Source: Pilaira anomala | Lineage: Eukaryota; Mucoromycota; Mucoromycetes; Mucorales; Mucoraceae | Length of the DNA stretch: 64,000 nt | Assembly: GCA_025716855.1 (NCBI GenBank) | Contig: JAIXMQ010000081.1 | Span: 1-64,000 of the forward strand | Reading direction: 5' to 3' | Part shown: piece by piece, positions 47,129-59,859 of the stretch | Position numbering within the stretch: the stretch's first letter is position 1 | How the letters are laid out: the number at the start of each line of letters is the position of its first letter | Notes under the pieces: generated by a model | The model's input: only the letters and a program-made list of their open reading frames with translations | Told to the model about the DNA's origin: nothing | The model's database searches: none | Translations under genes and position numbers: made by a program

Positions 47129-50100
47129 TTACGCGGCGACCTTTTCAGTTTCTTTTTCTTCTGTTAATACATCACTCCATACTTTTTCAGCATCTTCCTT
47201 TTTTACATCAGGGAAAACGACATCATAAACATCTTTGTAAGTATCACAAGGTACACCAGTCAAACCTTCCTTAATATATTCAGGTAATTCATCCCAGTCA
47301 GCTTGATTATCCTTAGGGAATAAGATGGTATCAACCTTGGAGCGCTTAGCGGCAATTGTCTTTTCTTTCAAACCACCAATCTTCAAGACTTTACCAGTAA
47401 CGGTTAACTCACCTGTCATAGCAATGTTGGAGCTAACGGGTTTATTAAGAGCTAATGAAAGTAATGCAGTAGTCATTGTAACACCAGCGGAAGGTCCTAA
47501 GAAGAAGAAAAAATAGCTTATCAGATTATCTTTCTCATTTAAATTCAATTAATTAGTACTATACCATCTTTGGGAACAGCACCGGCAGGACAATGTAAAT
47601 GAACCTTGGCCTTATCAAAGAATTTGTTTTTAGGGAAATGAGTAGCTATTAATGACTTTGCAAATGTGTAAGCGATGCTAGTGGATTCCTTCATAACATC
47701 ACCAAGTTGACCAGTTTTTGAAAGATGAGGGGTAGATTTAGGTCCAAGTGATGATTCAAGGACAGATTCAATATAGAGAGAAGTACCACCTAAAAAAAGA
47801 AAAGAAAAAAAGATATATTAGTTATCAAGTTGATGTATATAGTATATTGTTATTGTAGTTTACCCATGCTAGTCCAAGCCAAACCCATTACAACACCAGG
47901 AGGAGTTTTTTCATAAAGTCTTTCGGTTTGATATACTTGAGGACCAACATAATCCTTCAAATTTTCACTATCAATTTTAATAGAAACATTACTATCAACA
48001 ATCATGGGTTTAGCAACTTCAGTTTCCGATTTAATTTCTTGACTTTCAGGATTATTGTCTTTATCAGTCACTTCTGATTTAACTTCTTCAGTAACATCCT
48101 TCTCATCCTTAGTCACTTCTTGAACCACTTTAAGAGCAGCCTTTCTAAATACTTTATCAATGTGCTTCTTCAAATTACGTACACCACTCTCACGACAATA
48201 ACTCTTAATCAAGGAATCGATAGCTTCAGGTGTCAAGTTGACATTTACATTTTCAAGACCAGCAGCCTTCTTTGCAACAGGAGCTAAATACTTTTCAGCA
48301 ATAGCAGCTTTTTCTTCAGCAATATAACCAGAGAGTTGAATGACTTCCATACGATCCAAGAGGGGACCAGGAATAGTATCGAGTACATTTGCAGTACAGA
48401 CAAATAAAACCTTGGATAAATCAACAGGAACATCCATATAATGATCCAGGAAACTACTGTTTTGTTCAGGATCTAATAACTCTAAAAGAGCAGAAGAAGG
48501 ATCACCTTGATGACCTCTACCAAGCTTATCGATTTCATCGATTAAAATTAAAGGATTTTCGGTTTGAACTTTTTTCAAGGCTTGAATGACTTTACCGGGC
48601 ATAGCACCAACATACGTACGGCGATGACCCTTAATTTCAGCAACGTCAGTTAAACCACCTACAGAGAAACGGAAAAACTCGCGATCTAATGCACGGGCAA
48701 TACTTTTACCAATAGAGGTTTTGCCTACACCAGGAGGACCAGAAAGACAAAGAATTTTACCTTCAACAGTACCTCTTAATTTTCCTACAGCGACAAATTC
48801 TAAAATTCTATCCTTTACGTCTTTGAGTCCATAATGATCTTCATCCAAAACGGTTTTAGCATGAGGAAGACTATAGTTTTCGCGAGAGCGTCTACCCCAA
48901 GGAACTTGGGTAATCCAATCAAGGTAATTACGTGTGACATTAAATTCAGAAGCAGCAGGTTCAAGATGTGCAAGTTTATTAATTTCCTATAAGGAAAAAA
49001 AAAAAAAAAAAAAGTTAAAATGCTGTGAGCAAAGTTAACTTTACTCGCTTATTTTTTTTTTCTTTTTAATTTACCTCATCAAACACCTTTTTAACAGTAG
49101 CAGGCATAGCAAGTTTAGCAGCCTTTTCCTTGAATCCTTCAACAAGTTTATCTTTTCCATCACTTTCTAATCCAAGCTCTTTTTTGATCCCCTTTAATTG
49201 TTCCATTAAATAATATTCACGTTGACGTTTAGCGATTTTGCTTTCAACATCCTTTGAAATTTTATGTTGTAATTGAGCATTCATTAATTCTTTCTTGAGT
49301 ACAACAAGTGATTTCTGAAGTCTTTCTTCTACTGGTAAAGTCTCTAATACATCTTGAAGTTCGGATGCTTCACCTGCAGAAACTGCAGCAGCAAAATCTG
49401 CAAGCTTGGAAGGCTCATCAAATACATTACCGGCTGATTGTGACATGCTGAAACTTGCAATTTGGTCTCTGAAAAGTGGGTTTAAAGATGCAATCTCCTT
49501 AAAAACTGAAACAATTTCTGAAGTTACTGCTCTAATATATGGACTCTTTTTAGAAAATTCGGGTTCTACAAAATTATCAACATTCACAAGTGAGACAGCA
49601 TAATCATCTGCTAAAATTGAAGTTGCATATTGAGGATCTCCTTTAGCCTCAGCTGCTTTATCTGATAAAAATTCATCTGATAAGAGAGAAAAAAAAAAAG
49701 TTAGCATAAAGTTTTCTGTCTTTTAATGATGTATTCATACCAGATTTTTGAACTGTAGCCTTTTCAGGTTGGAACTCGGATTCTGCAGTCTTTTCAACAT
49801 TCTCAATTGCTTTCTCGGTTCCTTTTTCAGCAACAGCACCTTTAGACGCGTCTTCTTTTGAAGCAACTTCTTCAACAGCAGCCATATTATGTTTGTCTTT
49901 AATGGGTAACAATTCATTAATTTTGATACGTCTATGAGGATACAAAACAGCGGTTAATCCAGTTTCTTCCTTTCCAGACGAGGCAGGGAAGACACTAGTA
50001 ATTTGAGCAAAAACACCCACTTGATGAACTTGATCAATATTTGTGATTGTATCCACATCCAAAGTTTCATCCTTTAATAAAAATGCACCGACATAAGGTT

Positions 50101-50686
50101 GACCACGTTTCATTAATTCTTTGATGGCAGCAGTGACGGTGGGTTCTTTAATGACGACCGCCTTGTAAAAACCAGGAAATAAAGGTCTTCCTGCAATAGG
50201 AAGTGCCAAAACTTGTGGATATACGTCAGGAACAGTAGGTTTTTGAACCTGGTTTTCCACTACGTCCCAAGAATGATTTTTATTTGATCCAGCACCATCC
50301 CCGTTGTTACCTTTGTTGCCATTGCCTCCATTCTCTCCTCCTCCTGCAGTTCCTCCTGCTCCTCCTCCAGTTGCGGGTGGTTGATCGGAAGGGTTATCTT
50401 TAGGATCACGTTCCTTCATTTCTACTGTACTATAGGATGAAGCTGCACGACGCAAAGCAGCAGCGTTACGAATAGGTTGCAATCCAATATAAACTGATTT
50501 ATTCTTTACGGTACGGGCAATACCCTCTCCACCCCAAATCGACACGTTGGCTTGACTACGACTTGTAGAAAAAGTACGTAAACTTAAAGGTTTCGTATTA
50601 GGTGTCTGTAATTGTGACCATATTGCCTGATTCACTTTTGAGCGTGGAATAGTTTTGGACACATGAATCAAAAATGAATGACTCAT
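47129..50686 (-). CDS. PIM1: Lon protease homologue, mitochondrial (PIM1)
   Basis: An ATP-dependent matrix protease that degrades damaged proteins and binds mtDNA. The exons are 50686-49741, 49676-49075, 48986-47864, 47789-47565 and 47496-47129, giving 1087 residues. Residues 1 to about 60 are an Arg/Ser-rich mitochondrial presequence; a Gly/Asn-rich linker (GGGAGGTAGGG) follows. Next come the LON substrate domain ([16 protein letters not shown]), the AAA module with Walker [12 protein letters not shown] near 599 and Walker [16 protein letters not shown], a Glu/Lys/Asp-rich insertion, and the protease domain. Catalytic Ser is about 968 in GPSAG, and catalytic Lys about 1009 in GGLKEK. The last intron falls inside the PKDG/PSAG motif, one base into the Gly codon. 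Confidence 0.96.
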
Positions 50687-51783
50687 TTTATGATAAGGAA
50701 ATTAATAAAAAAGAAGACGACAGAAAGAAATTCTTCCACCACCAAAAAACTGCGTAATTTGTGTGGGCTCAACTGCGTTTTAATATGGATTTTAATTCGC
50801 CTGTGTGAATCTCACCCTGGTTCGAAGTAAGCCCAATTACTAATCCATTTGATTCGTAATTATTTCCTTTTTGCATGATTGTACGGAGATATCTTATAAT
50901 TCCATCATATCTCTTCTAGATGATTTCAAAAAAAAAAGGCACTCATTTATAATACGTATATTTTATATCTGTCATTAATCATATCATATTATGGGTCTGT
51001 AGTATTATGCGCCTTTCTTTTTGAATTCTGAAACCTGGGAACTTTTGGGCACATTATTCCCTTTTTAAAGAAAATTATTAATGTGTCCAATTTCTTTTTT
51101 TCTCTGGTAACGGTGTGAGTGGCAATAATCGTAGTTATTGATTACATACGGAAGCAACGCAAACAGTTACTTATATCCAGATCACTATTTCGAGTGCTCG
51201 AAATTTGGCATATTCCAGATGTATAGACCTTTCATTTTATTCAATCAACTAATTTAAGTATAATTATATTGATATAAAATTATTTAGTATGACATATATA
51301 TTCACAGTATTTCATACCTGTTTCATGAAGTCCTCTACAGTCCCCTTCGAAAAATGTATGCGTACATACGCAATACATAACATGCTGTATCAAGTATTTC
51401 TAAACTTTAACTAATGCCTGATTACACTTATTATATTGTGGAATAGTTTACATACGTGGCTTGAGTAATGAAGATTTGAGTGTTGAGGACATCCCTTATC
51501 AACTTTTTTTAATAACAAAAATGGCGTCAACTTTGAAAGTTCAGATAATTGATGAGATGCTTTCCCTTCTGATATACGCTTCCCCTCTGACAGTCCGAAG
51601 CCCACGGTTATCATTTTATATATTTGATTATGAAATTACACCCGTAACTACCAAAGATTGAATAGCCAATAATTACAGAAAAAAAAAAGTGACTTAAATC
51701 GTCTTTATTATTAAAAATCTATGTGTATGTCTATATGATATCGAGGATGATGAGTGTGCGTGTGAATGGGGTGGTTGTGTGTG
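50687..51783. other. intergenic region
   Basis: No supported gene; small ORFs at 51411-51661 overlap on both strands and lack motifs. Confidence 0.5.
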
Positions 51784-51785
51784 TT

Positions 51786-52370
51786 TTAAAGTTCATAAAC
51801 GAAGATACCGTCTTGTTCATCAGACGTTTTTAACTTTAATTCAGGTAACTCGTTCAAATTAAAAACTAAGCTTACGATACGAGCGCCTTTTCTATAGTGG
51901 TGTAATAAAAAGTCTGCAAACTTATCGGTATGATCAGGTAACAAAAAGAGTACGATGACGGACCATTGAACGTCGTGTACGATCTTTGGTAAATTCAACA
52001 AGTCACCTTCAATAAACTCAACTCGTGGATCCTGACCTAAAACTTGATTTGCAAGTACTTTTGAGGTTTGAACAAGATCTGCATCGGATTCAATGCCAAC
52101 TGCTCTAGCAGCATTGAATTCAGAGACTGCAGCTGTAACAAAACGTCCATCGCCAGAACCCAAATCAACTACTGTATCTTGACTATTCACTTGTGCCATC
52201 CTTAATGCTTTTAATACTCGTAATGCTGAAGTAGGACAAAAAGGCGCTAAGGTGGTATCGATACCTTCAAGATAGGCTGGAAAAGGGTCTTCTTCTCCAT
52301 CGTCTTGAATTTGGGCATCGGCTTCTTGATATACCTTCAAAAACAATTTGTTATCTTCGTTTGACATCAT
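51786..52370 (-). CDS. class I SAM-dependent methyltransferase (possibly FAM173-like)
   Basis: Single exon, 194 residues from the ATG at 52370; two further codons upstream begin with GTG and are excluded. Motif I is VVDLGSGDGRFVTAA, the acidic end of strand 2 is VGIESDADL, followed by VEFIEGDLLNL and VIVLFLLPDHTDKFADFLL, where the usual catalytic loop sits. Overall length and the DLGSGDGR style resemble the FAM173/ATPSC-type lysine methyltransferases, but the N-terminal membrane segment of those proteins is not present. Substrate unknown; probably cytosolic. Confidence 0.75.
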   Translation of the reverse strand: MMSNEDNKLFLKVYQEADAQIQDDGEEDPFPAYLEGIDTTLAPFCPTSALRVLKALRMAQVNSQDTVVDLGSGDGRFVTAAVSEFNAARAVGIESDADLVQTSKVLANQVLGQDPRVEFIEGDLLNLPKIVHDVQWSVIVLFLLPDHTDKFADFLLHHYRKGARIVSLVFNLNELPELKLKTSDEQDGIFVYEL

Positions 52371-52376
52371 TGCCAC

Positions 52377-53600
52377 ACTATAGAAAAAAGTTTTTTTTTT
52401 TTTTTTTTATCTTATCTTTTTAAATTAAGTGTGACTCGAAAAGTTTTTTGCATTTGATTTGTGGAACTATCAAAGTAAAGTATGTTATCACCATAAAGAT
52501 ATAGATTTGAATTTAAAGAATGATATGTGCGCAGCTTATCTTAAAGGTGATTATTCAAACTAATGCAAAAAAAAAAGTGATGTGGTGCGAAACATAATGA
52601 GTTTATACCAATATCTACTTTTTAACCAAACGGAAGATTACAAAATAAAACAGAATAATCAATGGCTTCGTCTGATATCATGCGAACAAATTTTTTTCTA
52701 GTTTTAAATAAAGACATAGAGTTCTCAAGTCTCTTCTTTAACTACCCTTTTATTCTACTTTATATTGTTTTGTTTGTTTGTATGTGGTTCCGAAAGCCTT
52801 CTTTTCTCTCTCTCTCTCCTGACTTTTGATATATGCATATATAAAGTTTCCTGGGATCTGTTTGATATATAAATTAATTTGAGCTTGCTTGGCTGTAATA
52901 TGTAAATTATTGAATCCTAATATATTATGTAGGTACGTTTTTTAAGAAAATATATCTGGTTATTTAGATTTAAAAAAATTTAACATTATGAAATGATTAT
53001 GAAAGATCTGATAAATTTATGTTGATCAGGATATAATTAAATCCAGAGTTGCATGTGGTAAAACATAGACATACTATCAGCTATCAGAAATATTTCGCTA
53101 AAGGAAATATTTACTAGATACTGGTTTTTTATGACAAGTTCACTGCAATGTTAATGCTGCCATTAAAGACTTTTTAAATCCAGATCTGCTTGTTTTTTTT
53201 TCTCCTTTTTATGTAGTATAACGCGATGAAAGTATGATGTTAAAAGAGAGTATTTGATACATTTGTTTTGATGTTTGTTGTAACTATATCAAATACTAAG
53301 CAATACGGATTCATCACCCCCCCCCCCTTGATTTCAGTTTATATTTAAAGAAAAATAAACATTATCTCTCTCTTTTACTGCTGCTGCTGCTGCTTATGCA
53401 AAATTGCTCGTGATTTTTGAATAATTTTTTTTTTTTTACTGTTTCAATTGATAAATAAAGACGATTTTTATCCTGACATAATTTTTATTGGCTACATTTG
53501 TTACATGACAAAATTCACATGCTAAATAAACCAAGCCGTGAATAATCATCCTAAACTTGTTATTTTCTCTCTCTCTTTTTATTTTTTTATTTGTTGCCAA
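52377..53600. other. intergenic region
   Basis: No gene seen. A C10-type run (about 53318-53327), a GCT microsatellite near 53379-53394 and T-rich tracts are present. It lies between two divergent genes. Confidence 0.5.
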
Positions 53601-53623
53601 TTGTGGGGGAAAAAAAAAAGAAA

Positions 53624-55066
53624 ATGGCAAAACCTATTAATGAAAGGGCTAGTACTATGCCGATGAACGAAGCTTTTAAACTAAACAGCGATCAACGTTC
53701 CATGAGTTTCTCGTCACCCAATACGATACAAACTTTGGACCAAATTCCTATACCTTTATTAAAACTTATGGTTGTGTTGGGACCTACATTACGTTATACT
53801 TCACGAGTTGTGGAGATCATCATGTGGCGAACGGATCAGCCACGCCAATCTGTATTGATGGTATTATTGTGGGTCATGACATGTTTATGGACTTGGCAAT
53901 TACTTGCGTTTGGGTTACCACTTTTGTTATTATATAAATTAGGCAGAGATTGGTTGTCAGTCAAGACTAGTAAAGCTCGAAGAGAATCTATGGAACGAAC
54001 ACGACAAGCACAAAGACAAGTACGCGAAGAGAAATTGAAAAGAGATAAATATCATGATGAAGAAGATGATGAAGTCACACGGTTACAACAACAAAAGGAA
54101 GAAGAAGATGAACTAATCTCAAGAAAGATTCGACCAGAGGGACAAGTATCGCTGGACGATACCTTACAGGATTTAGCTATTGTGAATGGGTTTATTGATC
54201 ATGTCGTATTGAATTTGAAGAGACTTTGGATTCATTTAGATGGTTCAAGATCGGATACGGTTATTTCTGTTTTAAGTATCATGGTTTATACTTGGCCTAT
54301 TTGGATCTTATTGAATTGGATATTACAACCTCATTTGATATTGGCTATTTTAGGTGCATTGTTATTGATTAGTCCATCACCTTGGTTTGCTATTATTACA
54401 ATGGCATTAAGAAAGAACTTGATTTTAAAACATTTGATTGCAGCTACTTGGGCTTATGGTGTCGCGTTTGTTACTACTACATTGAGTTATTTTTCAAGTG
54501 ATAAGATCAAGAAATCTTTTGCGATTCGACCTTGGATTTCATCCGTATTATCAAGAGCTAAAAGTGAAAAAGAAAAGGCATTAAATATGTTGGAAATATC
54601 ATCGAGTGAAGATGAATCAATGGGTAAACGTAGTGAGATGATATTCCAATTTGAAGTATATGAAAATCAACGTTGGTGGCTCGGTGTAAATTGGACAACA
54701 AACATGATGCCTAGTGAACGTGGTCCTTGGACAGATAATCAATTGAAACCCATACCATCTAAAGAACACTTCAAATTACCCGAACCATCTATCAAGACAA
54801 TTACTTTTACTAACTCAAATAATCAACATGTTAAACGAACAACAAACAAAGTCTGGAGTTGGGCTGATGGTGATTGGTGGGTTGATATGACAGGTGAATT
54901 ACAAGGAAAAATTGATCATAATGGTTGGGAGTATGGTAATAATGCTTGGAAACAAATGAGTGGGTTACCTGGTATGCAAACATTTACAAGAAGAAGAAGA
55001 TGGTGTCGTAGAGCGCGTTTAGTTGAACGTGAAATTGAACAAATTGAAAACAAGAAAGATGCTTAA
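53624..55066 (+). CDS. dysferlin-domain peroxin (PEX30/PEX28-like ER-peroxisome membrane protein)
   Basis: Intronless, 480 residues. There are two clusters of membrane segments, about 70-125 (VLMVLLWVMTCLWTWQLLAF) and about 220-300 (SVLSIMVYTWPIWILLNWIL, LAILGALLLISPSPWFAII), consistent with a reticulon-like hairpin region. They are separated by a highly charged coiled-coil-like stretch. The C-terminal third has the DysF pattern: FEVYENQRWWLGVNWTTNMM and ERGPWTD, then VWSWADGDWWVDMTG, DHNGWEYGNNAWK and RRRRWCRRARLVE. Pex30-type proteins organise ER subdomains where pre-peroxisomes and lipid droplets form. The start is the first ATG after an A-rich leader. Confidence 0.85.
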   Translation: MAKPINERASTMPMNEAFKLNSDQRSMSFSSPNTIQTLDQIPIPLLKLMVVLGPTLRYTSRVVEIIMWRTDQPRQSVLMVLLWVMTCLWTWQLLAFGLPLLLLYKLGRDWLSVKTSKARRESMERTRQAQRQVREEKLKRDKYHDEEDDEVTRLQQQKEEEDELISRKIRPEGQVSLDDTLQDLAIVNGFIDHVVLNLKRLWIHLDGSRSDTVISVLSIMVYTWPIWILLNWILQPHLILAILGALLLISPSPWFAIITMALRKNLILKHLIAATWAYGVAFVTTTLSYFSSDKIKKSFAIRPWISSVLSRAKSEKEKALNMLEISSSEDESMGKRSEMIFQFEVYENQRWWLGVNWTTNMMPSERGPWTDNQLKPIPSKEHFKLPEPSIKTITFTNSNNQHVKRTTNKVWSWADGDWWVDMTGELQGKIDHNGWEYGNNAWKQMSGLPGMQTFTRRRRWCRRARLVEREIEQIENKKDA

Positions 55067-55175
55067 AAAAAGACGCCACGGAAAATACATAAAAAAATAA
55101 ATAAATAAAATAGCTAGCCCCGTTTTTTTTTTTTCTGTCTCTTTAACATATATAATTTCCCTATTATTTGATAAA

Positions 55176-55846
55176 ATGAATATTGTAAAGAAACATATTG
55201 GAAAATGTTTACATGTACCAGAAATGGTAGATAAAGTGAGAGAAATGGGTGTAGAACAAATATCTCATGTAGAGAAGCAATTTCCTTTTTTGGATCAACG
55301 ATTGCCTGAGCAAAAAGTTACAGATCGTGAGAAGACGAATCAATTGAAATGGATTGAATCTGTTGCAACTGGTTTAGATAACTTGATTCCTTGGTCTCCA
55401 ATTCCTATTGGAATAGGATCTTTACTGGTAAATAAATAAATAACTAACGAAAAAATGACAAATGAATGATATAATCAATACGCTAAAAAAAAAAAAAAAA
55501 AAAAAAAAAAACTTTTTTTTTTCGCAGGGATTTATTCCATTTATTGGTGGAGCAATGGGATCAATTTTATCATTTTATCAAAGTAAAGTATATACATAAT
55601 ATATATATATATAAAGAGAGTACGTATAATAATTAATCACGATTGTTTATACAAACAGTTTATTTATCAACAAAGTTTGGTATTCCACTTTGGTTATTAT
55701 TGCGAATGTTCTTTAATGTTTTAATTGCAATTCTGCTTGGATTAATTCCTGTATTGGGCGGATTTTTTCATATGTTTTACAAGTCTAATTTGTATAATTT
55801 CCAAGAATTAAACAAATGGGAGAAAGAACGCAAGAAAGAGGAATAG
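55176..55846 (+). CDS. DUF4112 family small membrane protein
   Basis: The exons are 55176-55427, 55528-55582 and 55659-55846, giving 164 residues in frame. The middle and end match the DUF4112 pattern: LDNLIPWSPIPIGIGSLLGF, IPFIGGAMGSILSFYQ and RMFFNVLIAILLGLIPVLGG, followed by a charged tail. Two or three hydrophobic segments suggest a membrane protein. Function unknown. It follows the PEX30-like gene by only 110 bp on the same strand. Confidence 0.8.
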
Positions 55847-55979
55847 TTTTTTATTTAAATAAAAAAATGAAGTGTTATATGTATTTAAAAAAAAAAGGGG
55901 GAGGGGCACAGAGAGTGAAAAAAAAAAGAGGGGGATATATTGTTATTGTTGTTGTTTGTTGGATTGCGCTGTTTTTTTT

Positions 55980-56438
55980 TTAAATTCTCAAGAGATCGTC
56001 CAATTCGTCTTCATCAGAAACCAATTCAGATAAAATGTTCATTAGAATAGAAAGGTCACCTCCAGAACGTAACCAAACTAACTGACGAAGTTTTTCTAAA
56101 CGTAACTGAGCAGACTTTTCTTTATAATTTTTATCAGCAATAGACATGAGTATTTCTTCTCTTGCTTCACATATCAGACGTTGTAAATGAATCGGTAAAG
56201 CATAAATATCATCATTAAAACTAGGCGATGATAAATAAGCTACCATATCAGGTGCAGTCATTAAATTTAATAGATAATTATAACGGTATGGTTCTTGTTC
56301 GTAAGAGGGAATACTACATGTTTCAAATACTGGTGAACAACTCATAGAGTCTTCTCCAAATGTATAGTGTTCTTCATCGTGATGACAATAACCGCAGGAT
56401 GAGTTATATGGGTGGTTTTTAGGTTGATATTCCATCAT
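55980..56438 (-). CDS. hypothetical protein, 152 residues
   Basis: Single exon from the ATG at 56438 (MMEYQPKNHPYNSSCGYCHH). The frame is also open upstream through poly-A/T to 56585, but that part looks non-coding. The protein has a polar Cys/His-containing N-terminus, LLNLMTAPDMVAYLSSPSFN, and a helical second half rich in Leu, Glu and Arg (LICEAREEILMSIADK, LRLEKLRQLVWLRSGG), ending with acidic residues. I do not recognise the family. Convergent with the DUF4112 gene. Confidence 0.6.
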   Translation of the reverse strand: MMEYQPKNHPYNSSCGYCHHDEEHYTFGEDSMSCSPVFETCSIPSYEQEPYRYNYLLNLMTAPDMVAYLSSPSFNDDIYALPIHLQRLICEAREEILMSIADKNYKEKSAQLRLEKLRQLVWLRSGGDLSILMNILSELVSDEDELDDLLRI

Positions 56439-56589
56439 GGTATGATTATTATATTGATTTAAGAAAAAAAAGAAAGGCACAAAAAAAAAAAAAAAAACTT
56501 TTTTTTTCATCGTGCTAATTTTTATACCCTTTCTTATGTGCAACAAACATTTGATTGGGTATTTCACCCGAATAGGTCCTGACAACCCC

Positions 56590-57515
56590 GCGTTTATTTA
56601 AAACCAAGTTCCTTTTTTATCCATTAAAAGATACTTTTTTGGCATAAATTTCAGATTTTTCTTTAAAATTTCATTGATTTGTTATATTTTTTCTTCGAAA
56701 AAAAAAAAAAAAACGGTTACTTCATGCAAAAAGGAAATCAAAAAAATAGCGTGTGAAGTAAAAATGTCACGCAGCTTTTTTTTTGTTGTTGTTGTTGTTG
56801 TGCATTAACATAAACAAAAAAAGTATATTTCTCTTGTGTCACAAATAACCTTCATCCGGGGGAAAAAGGGGGAGTGATACGTATAAAAGGTAACACGAAA
56901 GAAAAAAAAGAAAATGTTTATATACAATTGATTTATCTAAATTAATAACTTTCTGCCTCTTCAGAGTAAATGGGTTTTATTAATTTTCAAATAATGGTTT
57001 GAAACGGTCTTTATTAACTTTATTAGTTGGCGCTTTTGAATTTCATCATTTATTTACTTTAAGCCGTACATTCCTTGATTTGGTAGTAAGTCATCAGTAT
57101 TCGCAATAAGTGACCTCATTTGATTTATATAAAGACGAAAGATTGGTTTTGTCAAGTTGACTATAATGCAAATAAGCTTTTTATGTAACTTGGTAGTTTT
57201 TTCTGGCTGCGCTTAACTCTTCTATTATTGACAGCTATGATTAGAATTGCTTAAAATTACATGAATTAACTTAAACGAGTAAAGTACAACTTGTGTTGAT
57301 AATATATCTTTATAGTTAACTAGCTAGCAGCTGCCTTATAACCAGACAAAAACCGTTTAATCCAGGATTATCTTTTATCTAATTAAATATTAATGTTCCT
57401 CTTTAAACATAAATCTTTGAATGAAAAAGTTTAAAAAGTGTAACGTTTCTGTGTCACAAAATTCATCCGGGAAAAAACGAAAGAGTAGTGTAACACAAAA
57501 ATGTTTTATTTATTA
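56590..57515. other. intergenic region with a partial duplication
   Basis: The motif GTGTCACAAA followed by TTCATCCGGG appears at about 56836 and again at about 57452, with similar sequence just after both. The second copy adjoins the 3' end of the GET4 gene. No gene was found. Confidence 0.4.
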
Positions 57516-57521
57516 CATTTA

Positions 57522-58846
57522 TTAATCAAGGTCTTCACTTGATTTACCACCAGCACCTAATTGAAGTAAAGGATTGGATCCACCAGCAGCACCACCACCT
57601 CCAGAGAATAAATTAGCCATTAAATCAGCCATCATATTACCTTGCTTTCTAGGTTTTTGAATATTAAAGAATTGAAGTCCAATTTCCTGTACGAGATCAA
57701 CAAAATTTGGTTCTGAACCATATAATCCTTCATATTTCGATTGAAGTTCTTTGAACAAATCAGATGCGTCTCTTTGAACTGTTAATAATAACAAATGAGT
57801 AAAGTTCATCCATGGATCTGCATAGATATGAAATGGTGTTGGTTCATCAGCTGATGCTTTACGCACTTTTGATTCTCCTGCCACAGGTTGCTTTCCTGCT
57901 GAAATAAAGTTTTTGTATGCCAATTGTCCAAATAAAATATCTTTTGTAGCCAAAAATCTAATTTATTCTTTTTAGTTTCCTTTTATATTCAAGAACAAAA
58001 TATAATAATAAAACTTACTGGAGAACAATACGTGCAAGATAAATTCCTTTCCATTGAACATTCTCTTCTGTTGCCCATTCATAAGCTAATTTACCAATTA
58101 ATTCTGCACTGTGTTGTGTTCCTAAAAGTAAATGATCTTCGGCCAAACTATATTTTTTTTCTATGAAGGATTGTTAATATACGATTTCTTTGCATTTTCT
58201 CTCTCTCTCTCTCTCTCTTACCATTATATAACATAGTACCAACATAGTCATGTAACTCAGGGTCCCCTTGAGGATACTCTCCGTTTGCCTTTGTCCATCT
58301 ATATACCGAAAAAACATTCTTTAATAACCCTATTTTCCATCTATTTTACTTTGTGTATATATTACCTGAAAGCATTGCTAATGAATGTTTTACGTCCAAC
58401 TTCAGAAGCAGGGAACAAACTAAGAATTTCAACAACGCGGTCTATATATTATACACCAAGGTTAATGCATCAGCATGCCGAAAAAAAAAGGATGATGGAC
58501 ACAAACCTAAAGAAACTTCATCTACGGATACAGAAGCAAGTTTATAAGTCTCCAACATATAGTTGGCTAAATCAGAACCAGAACCATTTTGGTTATGTTG
58601 TAATAATAAAATAGCTCCATCGTGAAGTAAGCGAATAGTATCTTGATACTTTTCTTGCTTATTAAGTCTTAAAAAAAAAAGTGTTGGTATTTTATAATGA
58701 GCGCGTCCTTTTTTTTTTTTTTTTTCTTTTATGAATTACCTTCTTGCTACAGTACGATACATTTGTTGAGCTTCATAATAGTTACCAGCTTTCACTGACT
58801 CTCTCAACTTTTGAAGTGTCTTTTCAGTTCCTTTACTCGAAGCCAT
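57522..58846 (-). CDS. GET4: GET4, Golgi-to-ER traffic protein 4
   Basis: Get4 forms a complex with Get5 that hands tail-anchored proteins from Sgt2 to Get3 for ER insertion; cytosolic. The exons are 58846-58740, 58667-58507, 58441-58366, 58298-58222, 58160-58019 and 57957-57522, giving 332 residues with in-frame junctions. Conserved text: LRESVKAGNYYEAQQMYRTV, HDGAILLLQHNQNGSGSDLA, SLFPASEVGRKTFISNAFRW, DPELHDYVGTMLYN, LAEDHLLLGTQHSAELI, and LQSKYEGLYGSEPNFVDLVQ. Alpha-helical repeats are followed by a Gly-rich acidic tail. The fifth exon acceptor is the upstream CATAG; the nearer TATAG would put a stop in frame. Confidence 0.9.
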
Positions 58847-59859
58847 TTTTTCGCTGTGATATTAAAACAAAAACGAAAAAAAAAAAGACTTTTTTTTTTT
58901 TGGTGAATTCTTGGGGCACCACAAAAAAAAAAGCGATTTGTGACGCAGGCTTTTGGCCTGACTGTGGTGCCTTTTGAGCTTTATGCATTAACCAAATGCT
59001 TCATAGAGAGCTAATATTGTGCTTATACTTTATCAGCCGTATCATTTCAGGTACAATTATAAATAAAAACTAATTAGTTTTTGCAATTTATAGACATAGT
59101 TATAATAAAAGAAAAAAAAAAAGTCCACTGTGTGTGGTTGAATAAAAAAAAAAGGTCTAAATGTTAAGGTAAATAATAATAAAAAAGTCTAGCTGTAAAA
59201 AATGGTGTAATCTTGTTGGGGGCAATCTTGAGGGAAACTTATTGGATGGTACATATAGACAAGACATTTTAAAAAAAAAAGAATGGTTTACACTTTTTTT
59301 TATTATTTTGTTTGTTTGTAAAAGAGTGATTTAGGCTCTCACTTTTAAAAAAAAGACGCTCATCTCTTTTTTGAAGCAAATGATTTTTTTACGAAAACAC
59401 AAAGTAAGATATTACATAAGCTTTAAACGCTAAGTGTTTCATGTTTATTATATGAAAGACATCATAGAATAGTTTCTACTACGAAAGGGCTAACATATTC
59501 TTTTTTAAGATTAGTCTATGTTGTAGGAAAAAACAGGGATCTCAACAAACTTAAACTTAAACTAGCTATGTTTGTGTACTTCCTATAATAATCCTATAAT
59601 TGACGTTGCTACATAACTCTAATCTGGACATATCTACAACAATTTGGTTAAAGAAAAAAAAAAAAAAAAAGGAAACAGAGTGCTACAAGAACAAGTAATA
59701 AAACAAATAGAGAAAATTTTTGTCATGGTCAATTTCTTAATTATCGGAAAAACATACTATAATTCGGAAACATAATTCATTATATTTCCACTCTCTCTTT
59801 CTTTCTTTCTTTTTCTTTCGATTTTTTTTTTTTCATCTTATACTTCTTTTTTTATACAT
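58847..59859. other. divergent intergenic region
   Basis: No gene was recognised. Several poly-A/T tracts, and a CT-rich tract (59790-59850) directly before the ankyrin gene. Promoters of both divergent genes are expected here. Confidence 0.5.
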
